Notes: generated from the sequence alone by a model not told the origin. Counted from the first letter of the stretch, positions 32,381 through 41,683 are shown. The stretch: 64,000 nt of DNA from Hydrogenophaga palleronii NBRC 102513 (GCF_001571225.1 NZ_BCTJ01000010.1:1-64000); one strand, 5' to 3'. Numbers and translations are program-made.

Positions 32381-33270
32381 AACGTTGCCTCACCTGTGGT
32401 GCTACCTACCCATCTTCGGAACGAGCCTGCAACGCCTGCGGCGCGCACCCGGCGACGATCGACGGACTTGAAGCGCATGCCCCGGACCTCTCGCAAGATG
32501 GTGGTGGCTTCAAAGCCAACTACTTTCCCGAACTGGCCGTACTTGAACAAGCCAATTTCTGGTTTCGAGCTCGCAACGAGTTGATCGCATGGGCTGCAAA
32601 AAAGTACGCGCCGGACCTCCAGAGTTTTCTCGAGATCGGGTGCGGCACCGGATACGTCCTCTCTCGGATCGCCAAGGATTTCCCCTCAGCACAAATTTAC
32701 GGCAGCGAAATTTTTTCGGCCGGCCTTCCCTTCGCCATGAAGAGGCTGCCGTCGGCTCGCTTCATGCAAATGGATGCGCGGCAAATTCCTTTCAACGATG
32801 AATTTGATGCCATCGGCGCCTTTGACGTGCTGGAGCACATCCATGAAGATCTTGACGTGCTTGCGCAAACACGCCTGGCCTTGAAGGCCGACGGTGTCTT
32901 GCTACTGACAGTGCCTCAACACCGCTGGTTGTGGAGCGCGGCCGATGTACATGCGTGCCATGTGCGCAGATACACCGCCGAGGAGCTTCATCGCAAGTTG
33001 AAAGCGACCGGATTCGACATCAAACTCAGCACGTCTTTCGTCTCCTTCCTGCTGCCAGCCATGTGGGCCTCTCGCACCCGCCAGGCAAAGGCCCCTGAAG
33101 AGTTGAGCGCTGGGGCTGAACTCGAAATACCCGACGTGCTGAATCAGATCTTTTATCAAATCATGCGTTTGGAGTCTGGTTTCATCCGGATGGGAGTCAA
33201 GTTTCCAGCAGGTGGGTCGCGCTTGATCGTGGCTCAAAAATCCAAACAAAGAGCAATGCAAAACCGATGA
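32377..33270 (+). CDS. SAM-dependent methyltransferase with N-terminal zinc ribbon
   Basis: Protein of 297 residues. Cys4, Cys7, Cys18 and Cys21 form a small zinc-ribbon-like motif, and a class I methyltransferase follows with FLEIGCGTGYVLSRIA (87-102), a YGSEIF acidic strand and GAFDVLEHIHEDLDV. It overlaps the GtrA-like gene and the aminotransferase gene by four bases each. A methylation of a sugar or of a lipid-linked intermediate is likely from context, but nothing in the sequence names the acceptor. Confidence 0.85.
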   Translation: MKRCLTCGATYPSSERACNACGAHPATIDGLEAHAPDLSQDGGGFKANYFPELAVLEQANFWFRARNELIAWAAKKYAPDLQSFLEIGCGTGYVLSRIAKDFPSAQIYGSEIFSAGLPFAMKRLPSARFMQMDARQIPFNDEFDAIGAFDVLEHIHEDLDVLAQTRLALKADGVLLLTVPQHRWLWSAADVHACHVRRYTAEELHRKLKATGFDIKLSTSFVSFLLPAMWASRTRQAKAPEELSAGAELEIPDVLNQIFYQIMRLESGFIRMGVKFPAGGSRLIVAQKSKQRAMQNR

Positions 33271-34412
33271 AAAATGCCGCCACGCTGATTCCATTCAATC
33301 GTCCCTACATGACAGGCAAAGAACGAGGCTACATCGCTGAAGCTCACAGAAACGGTGTGCTCGCTGGCGACGGCCCATTTACCAAACGCTGCCATCACTG
33401 GATCGAAGCACAAACGGGGTGCAGCAAGGCACTGCTGACTCACTCGTGTACTGCCGCATTGGAAATGGCGGCCCTGCTGCTTGACATCCAACCGGGTGAC
33501 GAGGTGATCATGCCTTCGTTTACCTTCGTCTCCACAGCCAATGCGTTTGTGCTTCGCGGAGGCGCCCCGGTGTTCGTGGATATTCACGAAGACACTTTGA
33601 ATCTGGATGAACGGTTGGTCGAGGCGGCAATCACACCGCGAACCCGCGCGATCGTCGCGGTTCACTATGCAGGCGTCGCTTGCGACATGGACGCACTGAT
33701 GGACATCGCGAGCCGTCATGGCATTCAAGTCGTTGAAGACGCGGCCCAAGGCGTGATGTCTAGCTACAAGGGTCGTGCGCTCGGCAGTATCGGCGACTTG
33801 GGCGCATTCAGCTTTCATGAAACCAAGAACGTGATCTCCGGCGAGGGGGGCGCTCTACTGGTCAAAGATCCTGCCCAAGCACTGCGCGCGGAAATCATCC
33901 GAGAAAAGGGCACTGATCGTTCCCGATTTTTTCGCGGGGAGGTAGACAAGTACACGTGGCAGGAAGTTGGTTCCTCGTTCCTGCCTGGCGAATTGATAGC
34001 CGCATTCTTGTGGGCACAACTGGAAGACGCTCAGCGCATCACGGATATGCGGCTGGCGAGTTGGGACAAGTACCACTCAATGCTGGCTCCGTTGGAAATG
34101 CAAGGAAAACTCCGCCGGCCCGTGATTCCCGAAACCTGCCAGCACAACGCGCACATGTACTATGTGCTGCTGCCCTCTGAAGTCGATCGTCCATCGGTGT
34201 TGGACGGGTTGAAACGCGACGGCATCTACTCGGTGTTTCACTACGTCCCCTTGCACTCTGCGCCGGCCGGACTGCGCCACGGTCGCGTACACGGGTCGAT
34301 GAAGTTCACCAACGAGCAATCCCGCCGTCTGATCAGACTACCGCTGTGGGTTGGTATCACGCCCCAGGAGCAAAGCAGGGTCGTGGAATCGCTTGTTCGT
34401 GCCATCGCCTGA
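33267..34412 (+). CDS. wecE: DegT/DnrJ/EryC1/StrS aminotransferase, WecE-like
   Basis: PLP-dependent sugar aminotransferase of 381 residues. The beginning IPFNRPYMTGKE, THSCTAALEMAALLL, VEDAAQG (156-162) and FSFHETKNV with the PLP lysine Lys187 closely match dTDP-4-amino-4,6-dideoxygalactose transaminase (WecE/RffA). It would aminate dTDP-4-keto-6-deoxyglucose, which can be supplied by RmlAB encoded at 38766-42582. It is the last gene of the operon and the only recognisable nucleotide-sugar enzyme in it, suggesting that the transferred sugar is a 4-amino-4,6-dideoxyhexose. Confidence 0.9.
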   Translation: MKNAATLIPFNRPYMTGKERGYIAEAHRNGVLAGDGPFTKRCHHWIEAQTGCSKALLTHSCTAALEMAALLLDIQPGDEVIMPSFTFVSTANAFVLRGGAPVFVDIHEDTLNLDERLVEAAITPRTRAIVAVHYAGVACDMDALMDIASRHGIQVVEDAAQGVMSSYKGRALGSIGDLGAFSFHETKNVISGEGGALLVKDPAQALRAEIIREKGTDRSRFFRGEVDKYTWQEVGSSFLPGELIAAFLWAQLEDAQRITDMRLASWDKYHSMLAPLEMQGKLRRPVIPETCQHNAHMYYVLLPSEVDRPSVLDGLKRDGIYSVFHYVPLHSAPAGLRHGRVHGSMKFTNEQSRRLIRLPLWVGITPQEQSRVVESLVRAIA

Positions 34413-34455
34413 TCCTGCCAATGCAGCCCGAACCTAAATTGGCCTCGCTTCAGCG

Positions 34456-35529
34456 TTAATCGCGCCGCGCATTGAGCCAGCGCTTGAGGCGCACCGGGTC
34501 GTCGAGCTGCTCCAGGTCGCGGTCCAGCTGGGCCAGTGCGGCCTCCAGTGCGCTGGTTTGATCGATCCGGCTTTGCAACAGCGTGTTGGCGTTGGGTGAC
34601 ACGCCTTCGGGCAGATCGAACTCGTCGGCCAGCGCGCTCTGGCGTCCGGCGCGCTCGCGTTCCAGTTCGGCCACCTGGGCCTTCAGCAGCAGGGTGAGCG
34701 AGGCCAGGCGCTGATCAGACAGCTGGTGCACTGCGGTCGGGTCGGCCAGCGCGGCGCGGTCCTGGATCTGCAGCAAGGCCACCAGATCCCGCTTTTCGTA
34801 TGCGGCATTGGCTTCGCTCATCAGGGCGGTCTTGAGCAGGCGCGCCTGCGGGTCGGCCTCGCGGTCCGGGTGCAGGGCGCTGGCAAGCTGGCGGAACAGG
34901 CGGCGCAGCAGGGTGTCGGCGTCGTGCTGCTCGGCGCCGTGTGCCGCGGCACCGGGTTTCTTGCGCGCACGTTTGGCTTGCGCGGCCTCGCGCCGCAGTT
35001 GTTGCGCTTCTTCCTGCTCGCGCCGCAAGCGCGCCATGCCGGCGCGCAGCAGCTCTTCGACCGTCAGCGGATGGTCTCCATCGTCCAGCGGCTCGCCGAG
35101 CACGGCCTCCAGCCGCTGGCGCAGGGCGTCTGCCGCATCCTGCTTGAGCCGGGCCAGCGTGCGTGGGCTGTGGCGGTCGTGCAGGTCGCGCATGGCGGTG
35201 TCACCGGCCTCGGCCAGGCTACGCGCCAGCTGGCACAGCAGCGCGCGCGCGGTGTCGGCCTGCACGCGGCTCAGCAGCTTGCCCTGAAGATGCTCGTCGA
35301 GCGCCAGTGCGAGTGTGCGCTGCCCGCGCGCCAGTTGGCGGCGCAGCGGGTCGACGGCGGTGTGCACGGCCAGGCGGTGTTGTTGCGCCAGTGCCTCCAT
35401 CTCGGCCAGCTGGCTGCGCAGCTTGTCGATGCGCGTGAGTTGCAGGTTGTAGGCGCGGGCGGCGGCCGACAACGGTTGCGCGCTGGGCGGCAACACGCGC
35501 AGGGCGGCGGCGGGATCGGATGAGGACAT
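34456..35529 (-). CDS. Coiled-coil protein with J-domain-like HPD motif
   Basis: Protein of 357 residues, rich in Gln, Arg, Leu and Ala, with long helical and coiled-coil stretches (about 25-190 and 265-350). A DnaJ-like segment with HPD (220-222) lies within LFRQLASALHPDRE, followed by NAAYEKRDLVALL, the usual J-domain helix IV region. It is therefore a probable DnaK co-chaperone without zinc finger or substrate-binding modules. A far longer open frame runs upstream across radA, but only this part has coherent coding. It is divergent from radA with 28 bp between start codons. Client and role unknown. Confidence 0.75.
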   Translation of the reverse strand: MSSSDPAAALRVLPPSAQPLSAAARAYNLQLTRIDKLRSQLAEMEALAQQHRLAVHTAVDPLRRQLARGQRTLALALDEHLQGKLLSRVQADTARALLCQLARSLAEAGDTAMRDLHDRHSPRTLARLKQDAADALRQRLEAVLGEPLDDGDHPLTVEELLRAGMARLRREQEEAQQLRREAAQAKRARKKPGAAAHGAEQHDADTLLRRLFRQLASALHPDREADPQARLLKTALMSEANAAYEKRDLVALLQIQDRAALADPTAVHQLSDQRLASLTLLLKAQVAELERERAGRQSALADEFDLPEGVSPNANTLLQSRIDQTSALEAALAQLDRDLEQLDDPVRLKRWLNARRD

Positions 35530-35557
35530 GAGGCTGTCGACTATATTGCCCGGCAGC

Positions 35558-36934
35558 ATGGCCAAAGACAAAACCCAATACATCTGCAACGAATGCGGCG
35601 GCAGCAGCCCGAAATGGCTGGGCAAATGCCCGCATTGCAACGCCTGGAACACGCTGGTCGAATCCGCGGCGGAATCGACCGCGCCTTCAAAGAACCGGTT
35701 CGCCGCCCTTGCGAAGACGGCAGAGGTGACCACCCTGGCCGACATCGAGGCCACCGACGTGCAGCGCACGCCCACCGGCCACGACGAGCTTGACCGCGTG
35801 CTGGGCGGCGGCATCGTGGAAGGCGGGGTGGTGCTGATCGGCGGCGACCCGGGCATCGGCAAGTCCACCCTGCTGCTGCAGGCGCTGGACTCGCTGCAGC
35901 GCAGCGGGCTGAAGACCTTGTATGTGACCGGCGAAGAGAGCGGCGCCCAGGTGGCCCTGCGCTCGCGCCGGCTCGGGCTGGACGGCTCGCAGGTGAGCGT
36001 GCTGGCCGAGATCCAGCTGGAGAAGATCCTGGCCACGCTGGACGCCACGCGGCCGGCCATCGCGGTGATCGATTCGATCCAGACCGTGTACTCCGACCAG
36101 CTCACCTCGGCGCCGGGTTCGGTGGCACAGGTGCGCGAGTGCGCGGCCCACCTGACGCGCGCGGCCAAGGCCAGCGGCACGGCCATCGTGCTGGTCGGCC
36201 ACGTGACCAAGGAAGGCGCGCTGGCCGGCCCGCGCGTGCTGGAGCACATGGTGGACACGGTGCTGTATTTCGAGGGCGATACGCACAGCAGCTTCCGGCT
36301 GATCCGGGCGATCAAGAACCGCTTTGGTGCGGTGAACGAGATCGGTGTGTTCGCGATGACGGAAAAAGGCCTCAAGGGCGTGAGCAACCCGAGCGCGATC
36401 TTCCTCTCGCAGCACAGCGAGCCGGTGCCCGGCAGCTGCGTCATGGTGACGCTGGAGGGCACGCGGCCGATGCTGGTCGAGATCCAGGCCCTGGTGGACA
36501 GCGGCGGCCCCTCGCCGCGCCGCCTGAGCGTGGGCCTGGACCGCGACCGCCTGGCGATGTTGCTGGCGGTGCTGCACCGCCACGCCGGCGTGGCCTGCAT
36601 GGACCAGGATGTGTTCGTCAACGCGGTCGGCGGCGTGCGCATCAGCGAACCGGCGGCCGACCTGGCGGTGATGCTGTCCATCACCAGCAGCCTGCGGGGC
36701 AAGGCTTTGCCCAAAGGGTTTCTTGCGTTCGGCGAAGTCGGCCTGGCCGGCGAGGTGCGGCCGGCGCCGCGCGGCCAGGACCGGCTGAAGGAAGCCGCCA
36801 AGTTGGGCTTCAGCGTGGCCGTGGTACCCAAGGCCAACCTGCCGCGCAAGAACGACAAGGCCTTTGACGGCCTCACGGTGCACGGCGTGGACCGCATCGA
36901 GGAGGCGATGGAGCTCGCCCGCAGCCTGGCCTGA
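35558..36934 (+). CDS. radA: DNA repair protein RadA
   Basis: Branch-migration ATPase of 458 residues, full length. It has the N-terminal zinc finger (Cys10, Cys13, Cys24, Cys27), Walker A GGDPGIGKST, the RadA-specific KNRFG motif and a C-terminal Lon-protease-like domain without catalytic serine. RadA aids RecA-mediated recombination and processing of branched DNA. The start is set by the conserved MAKDKTQYICNECG beginning; an in-frame ATG at 35528 would overlap the divergent gene. Typical housekeeping codon use. Confidence 0.97.
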   Translation: MAKDKTQYICNECGGSSPKWLGKCPHCNAWNTLVESAAESTAPSKNRFAALAKTAEVTTLADIEATDVQRTPTGHDELDRVLGGGIVEGGVVLIGGDPGIGKSTLLLQALDSLQRSGLKTLYVTGEESGAQVALRSRRLGLDGSQVSVLAEIQLEKILATLDATRPAIAVIDSIQTVYSDQLTSAPGSVAQVRECAAHLTRAAKASGTAIVLVGHVTKEGALAGPRVLEHMVDTVLYFEGDTHSSFRLIRAIKNRFGAVNEIGVFAMTEKGLKGVSNPSAIFLSQHSEPVPGSCVMVTLEGTRPMLVEIQALVDSGGPSPRRLSVGLDRDRLAMLLAVLHRHAGVACMDQDVFVNAVGGVRISEPAADLAVMLSITSSLRGKALPKGFLAFGEVGLAGEVRPAPRGQDRLKEAAKLGFSVAVVPKANLPRKNDKAFDGLTVHGVDRIEEAMELARSLA

Positions 36935-36996
36935 CGCCGGGCCATCCGTAACAGCCACAGACCCGCAACCCGAACCTGCGCCGACAATCCCCCCCC

Positions 36997-37446
36997 ATGC
37001 CTTTTCAGAAACTGCTCTATTTCGCGGCCGGCCTCGGCCTGCTCTATCTTTCCCACCGCACCTACGGCTGGCCCGGCGTGGCGGCCGTCGCCGGCGGCCT
37101 GACGATGTGGCTGCTGCTGCACTTCAACCGCTTCATGGCGGTGCTCCGGCGCGCCTCGGAACGCCCCATCGGCCACGTGGGCAGCGCCGTGATGCTCAAC
37201 GTCAAGCTCAAGCCCGGCGCCACCCTCATGCACGTCATGGCCATCACGCGCTCGTTGGGCGAACGGCTGTCCGACGAGGGCGCCCAGCCCGAGATCTACC
37301 GCTGGCGGGACAACGGCGACTCGACGGTGACGGCCGAGTTCCAGAACGGCAAGCTGGCGCGCTGGAAGCTGGAGCGTCCCGATCCCGAGGCAGCGCCCGC
37401 CAGCGGTGGCGCGGCAGACCCGGGCACGGGTGGGCCAACATCGTAA
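36997..37446 (+). CDS. Small membrane-anchored hypothetical protein
   Basis: Protein of 149 residues with two hydrophobic segments near the N-terminus (about 7-18 and 26-42), then a soluble domain and a Pro/Ala/Gly-rich tail. No known family was recognised. It lies between radA and ilvE in the same direction, 62 bp after radA and 52 bp before ilvE, and its codon use is that of its neighbours, so it is a real gene. Confidence 0.7.
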   Translation: MPFQKLLYFAAGLGLLYLSHRTYGWPGVAAVAGGLTMWLLLHFNRFMAVLRRASERPIGHVGSAVMLNVKLKPGATLMHVMAITRSLGERLSDEGAQPEIYRWRDNGDSTVTAEFQNGKLARWKLERPDPEAAPASGGAADPGTGGPTS

Positions 37447-37498
37447 AATCGCCGGTTTTGCAGCCCGCTGCCCTCACGATCAACTCCAAAGGACCCCC

Positions 37499-38449
37499 AT
37501 GAGCTCCATCGTTCCCTCGATGTCCGACCGCGACGGCAAGATCTGGATGGATGGCCAGATGGTGGACTGGCGCGACGCCAAGATCCACGTGCTGACCCAC
37601 ACCCTGCACTACGGCTGCGGCGCCTTTGAGGGGGTTCGCGCCTACAACACGGTCAACGGCACGGCGATCTTCCGGCTCGAGGAGCACACCGAGCGCCTGT
37701 TCAACAGCGCCAAGATCCTGCGCATGAAGCTGCCCTTCACCCAGGACGAGGTGAACGAGGTGCAGAAGGCCGTGGTGCGCGAGAACAAGCTGGAGAGCTG
37801 CTACATCCGCCCGCTGACCTGGATCGGCGACAAGAAGCTGGGCGTCTCGCCCAAGGGCAACACCATCCACCTGATGGTTGCGGCCTGGGCCTGGGGCGCC
37901 TACCTGGGTGACGAAGGCCTGAAACGCGGCATCCGCGTCAAGACCAGCAGCTACACCCGCCACCACGTCAACATCACCATGACGCAGGCCAAGGCGGTGA
38001 GCAACTACAGCAACTCCATCCTGGCCAACATGGAAGCCACCGACGAGGGCTACGACGAGGCCCTGCTGCTCGATTCCAGCGGCTTCGTGAGCGAAGGCGC
38101 GGGCGAGAACATCTTCGTGGTGAAGAACGGCGTGATCTACACGCCCGACCTGTCGGCCGGTGCGCTCAACGGCATCACCCGCAACACCGTGTTCCACATC
38201 GCCAAAGACCTCGGCCTGGAGATCGTGCAGAAGCGCATCACCCGCGACGAGGTCTACATCGCCGACGAAGCCTTCTTCACCGGTACGGCGGCCGAAGTCA
38301 CCCCGATCCGCGAGCTAGACCGCATCGAACTCGGCAAGGGCGACTACGTCGGCACCCGTGGCCCGATCACCGAAAAGATCCAGAGCGCCTTCTTCGACAT
38401 CGTGAACGGCCGCAACCCCAAGTACGCCCACTGGCTGGCCAAGGTCTGA
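37499..38449 (+). CDS. ilvE: Branched-chain amino acid aminotransferase
   Basis: Fold-type IV PLP aminotransferase of 316 residues. The segments LTHTLHYGCGAFEGVRAY (32-49), PLP lysine Lys165 in TQAKAVSNY and the phosphate-binding GTAAEVTPI are visible. It performs the last step of leucine, isoleucine and valine synthesis. The start at 37499 follows CAAAGGA and the expected DGKIWMDG beginning; the long upstream frame is not conserved. A CHCC zinc-finger gene follows 10 bp later. Confidence 0.96.
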   Translation: MSSIVPSMSDRDGKIWMDGQMVDWRDAKIHVLTHTLHYGCGAFEGVRAYNTVNGTAIFRLEEHTERLFNSAKILRMKLPFTQDEVNEVQKAVVRENKLESCYIRPLTWIGDKKLGVSPKGNTIHLMVAAWAWGAYLGDEGLKRGIRVKTSSYTRHHVNITMTQAKAVSNYSNSILANMEATDEGYDEALLLDSSGFVSEGAGENIFVVKNGVIYTPDLSAGALNGITRNTVFHIAKDLGLEIVQKRITRDEVYIADEAFFTGTAAEVTPIRELDRIELGKGDYVGTRGPITEKIQSAFFDIVNGRNPKYAHWLAKV

Positions 38450-38459
38450 GGAGCGCACC

Positions 38460-38666
38460 ATGAGCCAAGCAGCCGTTGAACTCAAGGCTTCAGATCTCAA
38501 CGCCCACGGCGGCGTGTTCTGCCCCAGCCCGCTGGCACACATGAAGCTGTGGAACAGCCACCCCAAGGTGTACCTGGACGTGGCCGCCACGGGCGAGGCG
38601 AAATGCCCGTACTGCGGCACCGTCTACCGGCTCAAGGCCGGCGAGACCGTTTCACACGGTCACTGA
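38460..38666 (+). CDS. CHCC zinc-finger domain protein
   Basis: Protein of 68 residues. Cys21, His34 and the KCPYCGTVYRL pair Cys49/Cys52 form the zinc-binding pattern of the NDUFS6-like zf-CHCC family; His27 is another possible ligand. Found widely next to ilvE in beta-proteobacteria, function in bacteria not settled. It begins 10 bp after ilvE and is followed by a hairpin before the O-antigen cluster. Confidence 0.9.
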   Translation: MSQAAVELKASDLNAHGGVFCPSPLAHMKLWNSHPKVYLDVAATGEAKCPYCGTVYRLKAGETVSHGH

Positions 38667-38680
38667 TCCGACAACGGGAT

Positions 38681-38699
38681 CTGCCGGAAGGGCCGGCAG
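38681..38699 (+). terminator. Hairpin after the ilvE operon
   Basis: CTGCCGG, a five-base loop and CCGGCAG form a 7-bp stem 14 bp after the zinc-finger stop codon. It is followed by CCCC rather than a T tract, so any termination is probably weak or Rho-assisted. Confidence 0.35.
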
Positions 38700-38721
38700 C
38701 CCCACCATAATGCGATGGACG

Positions 38722-38739
38722 TGTACCGAATCCGGTACA
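38722..38739. promoter_or_regulatory. Palindrome before the O-antigen cluster
   Basis: TGTACCGAATCCGGTACA has 7-bp inverted arms around a four-base centre and lies 26 bp before rmlB, the first gene of the cluster. Position fits a repressor site or a structure near the transcription start; the binding protein is unknown. Confidence 0.4.
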
Positions 38740-38765
38740 AAACGGCCACACACATAGGGATTCAC

Positions 38766-39827
38766 ATGATTCTGGTCACAGGTGGCGCGGGCTTTATCGG
38801 CGCCAATTTTGTGCTCGACTGGCTCGCGCGGCACGACGAACCTGTCGTCAACCTCGACAAGCTGACCTACGCAGGCAACCTGGAAACCCTGGCCAGTCTG
38901 CAGGGCGATGCGCGCCATGTGTTCGTGCAGGGTGACATCGGCGACAGCGCCCTGGTGGCCCGCCTGCTGGCCGAACACCGGCCCCGCGCCGTGGTCCACT
39001 TCGCGGCCGAAAGCCATGTGGACCGCTCCATCCATGGCGCCGAAGATTTCATCCAGACCAACATCCTCGGCACCTTCCGCCTGCTGGAAGCGGTGCGCGC
39101 CCACTGGTCCAGCCTGGACGGCGCCGACAAAAGCGCCTTCCGCTTCCTGCACGTGAGCACCGATGAGGTGTACGGCAGCCTGGCGCCCGACGCGCCCGCG
39201 TTCACCGAAACGCACACCTACGAACCCAACAGCCCGTACTCGGCCAGCAAGGCCGCCAGCGACCACCTGGTGCGCGCCTGGCACCACACCCACGGCCTGC
39301 CGGTGCTCACCACCAACTGCAGCAACAACTACGGGCCGTTCCACTTCCCCGAAAAACTCATTCCGCTGATGATCGTCAACGCACTGGCCGGCAAACCGCT
39401 GCCCGTGTACGGCGACGGCATGCAGGTGCGCGACTGGCTGTACGTGAAGGACCACTGCAGCGCCATCCGCCGCGTGCTCGAGGCCGGCCGCCTGGGCGAA
39501 ACCTACAACGTGGGCGGCTGGAACGAGAAGCCCAACATCGAGATCGTGCACATCGTCTGCGCCCTGCTGGACGAACTGCGGCCGCGCGCCGACGGCGCCT
39601 CCTACAGCACCCAGATCACCCACGTCACCGACCGCCCGGGCCACGACCGGCGCTACGCCATCGACGCGCGCAAGCTCGAAGCGGAGCTGGGCTGGAAACC
39701 CGCCGAGACCTTCGAGACCGGCATCCGCAAGACGGTGCAGTGGTACCTGGAGCACCCCGGGTGGGTGGCCAATGTGCAGAGCGGGGCTTATCGGCAGTGG
39801 GTGCAGGCGCAATATGGGGCGGCTTGA
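38766..39827 (+). CDS. rmlB: dTDP-glucose 4,6-dehydratase
   Basis: Extended SDR of 353 residues with GGAGFIG (6-12), the catalytic STDEVYG segment, YSASK and the substrate-binding [18 protein letters not shown] block, all diagnostic of RmlB/RfbB. It makes dTDP-4-keto-6-deoxyglucose for rhamnose and, probably, for the WecE-like enzyme of the neighbouring island. It is the first gene of the O-antigen cluster; the ATG at 38766 is set by the family beginning. Confidence 0.96.
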   Translation: MILVTGGAGFIGANFVLDWLARHDEPVVNLDKLTYAGNLETLASLQGDARHVFVQGDIGDSALVARLLAEHRPRAVVHFAAESHVDRSIHGAEDFIQTNILGTFRLLEAVRAHWSSLDGADKSAFRFLHVSTDEVYGSLAPDAPAFTETHTYEPNSPYSASKAASDHLVRAWHHTHGLPVLTTNCSNNYGPFHFPEKLIPLMIVNALAGKPLPVYGDGMQVRDWLYVKDHCSAIRRVLEAGRLGETYNVGGWNEKPNIEIVHIVCALLDELRPRADGASYSTQITHVTDRPGHDRRYAIDARKLEAELGWKPAETFETGIRKTVQWYLEHPGWVANVQSGAYRQWVQAQYGAA

Positions 39828-39894
39828 TTGACCAAGCACTCTCTGCAAATGAATTTTCGACACGATCGTCAATAACCACATCGCAACGCAACCC

Positions 39895-40767
39895 ATGGAA
39901 ATTCACAAGGACGCAAGGCCAGAACTCGACGCCGAGCTGGACAACAACATCGACCTGTTCGACGTTTTTCTGACCATCGCGGAGAATCTTCGCCTCCTGG
40001 TTTTGGGATCCTTGTTGGCCGGTGTGTGTGCGTACGGCCTTGCATTTTTACTGCCACCCAAGTTCGAGAGCTCGGCGGTCCTCCGCGCAGATGTGTCGTT
40101 TGCCACCGCGATGACGTCCCCATCGGCTCTTCACTCGAGCCTTAAAAAGTTGGGCTATCTCGAAGGCTTGAACGACGTGGCCGCAGAAGATGCCCGCGAG
40201 ACACTTGCCGAGAACGTGCGGGCCAGTGTTGGTCGCAACGACAAGCTGATAACGCTAACGGTGGCCGGCAAGTCGCCCTCCGCGGCCCAGGCGCTGAACC
40301 GAGAAATCCTCAACTACGTCTACGAAATGTCCAAGCCAAGCGCCTACGAGCTCAATCGACTGGACATAGAAAAGACTGCATTGACCCAACAAGTGGCGGA
40401 GCTCATCACAACGCTCCAGCGGGCTCAGCGACTTCTGGAGGAGGCTCCGCCGTCAGCCAACCTCGGAGCGCTCGCCGAATCGATCTCATCCATCACCAGC
40501 AACCTGATCAGCCTTCGCGAACGTCTGCGTTTGATCGACTCAACGCTGCGCGGACTGGCTGATGAAAGCCTGGTTCAACACCCCACGCTGGCACAAAAAC
40601 CAGTAGCGCCCAAAAAAGGCATGCTGGCGGTTCTGGCCACTGTAGGTGCGGGGTTCGCTCTTCTGGTGTTTGTTTTCACGCGCAACTCGTGGAGAGCATC
40701 CAGCCTCGATGGACAGCGCCAGCAACGCGTGCTCGCGCTCAAGCGCCGATTCGCTTTTGCCCGCTAG
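39895..40767 (+). CDS. Wzz-type chain-length determinant protein
   Basis: Inner-membrane polysaccharide co-polymerase of 290 residues. It has a membrane helix near 33-55 ending in a Pro-rich LPPKFESSAVLRA segment, a periplasmic coiled-coil region (about 150-225) and a second helix near 243-262 after a Pro-containing PVAPKKG motif. This is the Wzz layout that sets O-antigen length. No kinase domain is present. It interrupts the rml order between rmlB and rmlD, and its base composition is lower in GC than rmlB. Confidence 0.82.
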   Translation: MEIHKDARPELDAELDNNIDLFDVFLTIAENLRLLVLGSLLAGVCAYGLAFLLPPKFESSAVLRADVSFATAMTSPSALHSSLKKLGYLEGLNDVAAEDARETLAENVRASVGRNDKLITLTVAGKSPSAAQALNREILNYVYEMSKPSAYELNRLDIEKTALTQQVAELITTLQRAQRLLEEAPPSANLGALAESISSITSNLISLRERLRLIDSTLRGLADESLVQHPTLAQKPVAPKKGMLAVLATVGAGFALLVFVFTRNSWRASSLDGQRQQRVLALKRRFAFAR

Positions 40768-40777
40768 CCCGTCCACC

Positions 40778-41683
40778 ATGACCCCTTCGATTCTGCTTCT
40801 GGGCCGCAACGGGCAAGTCGGCTGGGAGTTGCAGCGCAGCCTGGCCCCTCTGGGCACCGTCGTGGCACTCGACCGACACAGCGCAGCAGCAGACGGCGGC
40901 TGCGGCGACCTGAGCCAGTTGGGCAAGTTGCGTGAGACGGTGCTGCGCCTGCAGCCCACCGTGATCGTGAACGCAGCCGCTCACACCGCGGTGGACAAGG
41001 CCGAAAGCGAGTCCGAACTGGCGCATGCGGTGAACGCATTGGCCCCGGGCGTGCTGGCCGAAGCCGCGCGCGAAGTGGGTGCCCTGCTCGTGCACTATTC
41101 CACCGACTATGTCTTCGACGGCAGTGGTGATGTGCCTTGGCGCGAAGACGCGCCCACAGGCCCGCTGAGTGTGTACGGCAGGAGCAAGCTGGTGGGAGAG
41201 CAGGCCATCGTCGCCGCAGGTGCGCGCCATCTCATCTTCCGCACCAGCTGGGTCTATGCAGCGCGGGGTGGCAACTTTGCCAGGACCATGCTGCGGCTGG
41301 CGAAAGAGCGTGAACACCTCACCGTCATCGACGATCAGTGGGGCGCCCCCACAGGAGCAGACCTGATCGCAGACGTGACGGCCCACGCCATCCGGCAGGC
41401 GCTGCGCAGTCCCGGCTGTGACGGGATCTACCACCTCAGTGCCGCAGGCAAAACCACCTGGAACGGCTATGCACGCTATGTCATTGAGACCGCACGCGCG
41501 CTGCAGCCAGCGCTGACGATCAAGGCTCAGGATGTGGCGCCCGTGCCCACCAGCGCATTCCCCACGCCAGCGCGTCGCCCCCTGAACTCACGTCTGGACA
41601 CCACACGCCTGCGTGAGGCCTTTGGCCTCACGTTGCCGGATTGGCGTGAAGGCGTGCGGCGTATGCTCGCCGAAATCCTCTGA
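40778..41683 (+). CDS. rmlD: dTDP-4-dehydrorhamnose reductase
   Basis: SDR-type reductase of 301 residues with LLGRNGQVG (6-14), the family STDYVFDG and the YGRSK catalytic pair. It makes dTDP-L-rhamnose from the RmlC product using NAD(P)H. The start at 40778 begins 10 bp after the Wzz gene; a longer upstream frame overlaps that gene and is rejected. Confidence 0.94.
   Translation: MTPSILLLGRNGQVGWELQRSLAPLGTVVALDRHSAAADGGCGDLSQLGKLRETVLRLQPTVIVNAAAHTAVDKAESESELAHAVNALAPGVLAEAAREVGALLVHYSTDYVFDGSGDVPWREDAPTGPLSVYGRSKLVGEQAIVAAGARHLIFRTSWVYAARGGNFARTMLRLAKEREHLTVIDDQWGAPTGADLIADVTAHAIRQALRSPGCDGIYHLSAAGKTTWNGYARYVIETARALQPALTIKAQDVAPVPTSAFPTPARRPLNSRLDTTRLREAFGLTLPDWREGVRRMLAEIL

Noticed and set aside
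34456..37233. A 925-codon open frame on the minus strand covering radA
   Set aside because: Only the last 357 codons have coherent composition; the rest is the high-GC shadow of radA and the small membrane protein gene.
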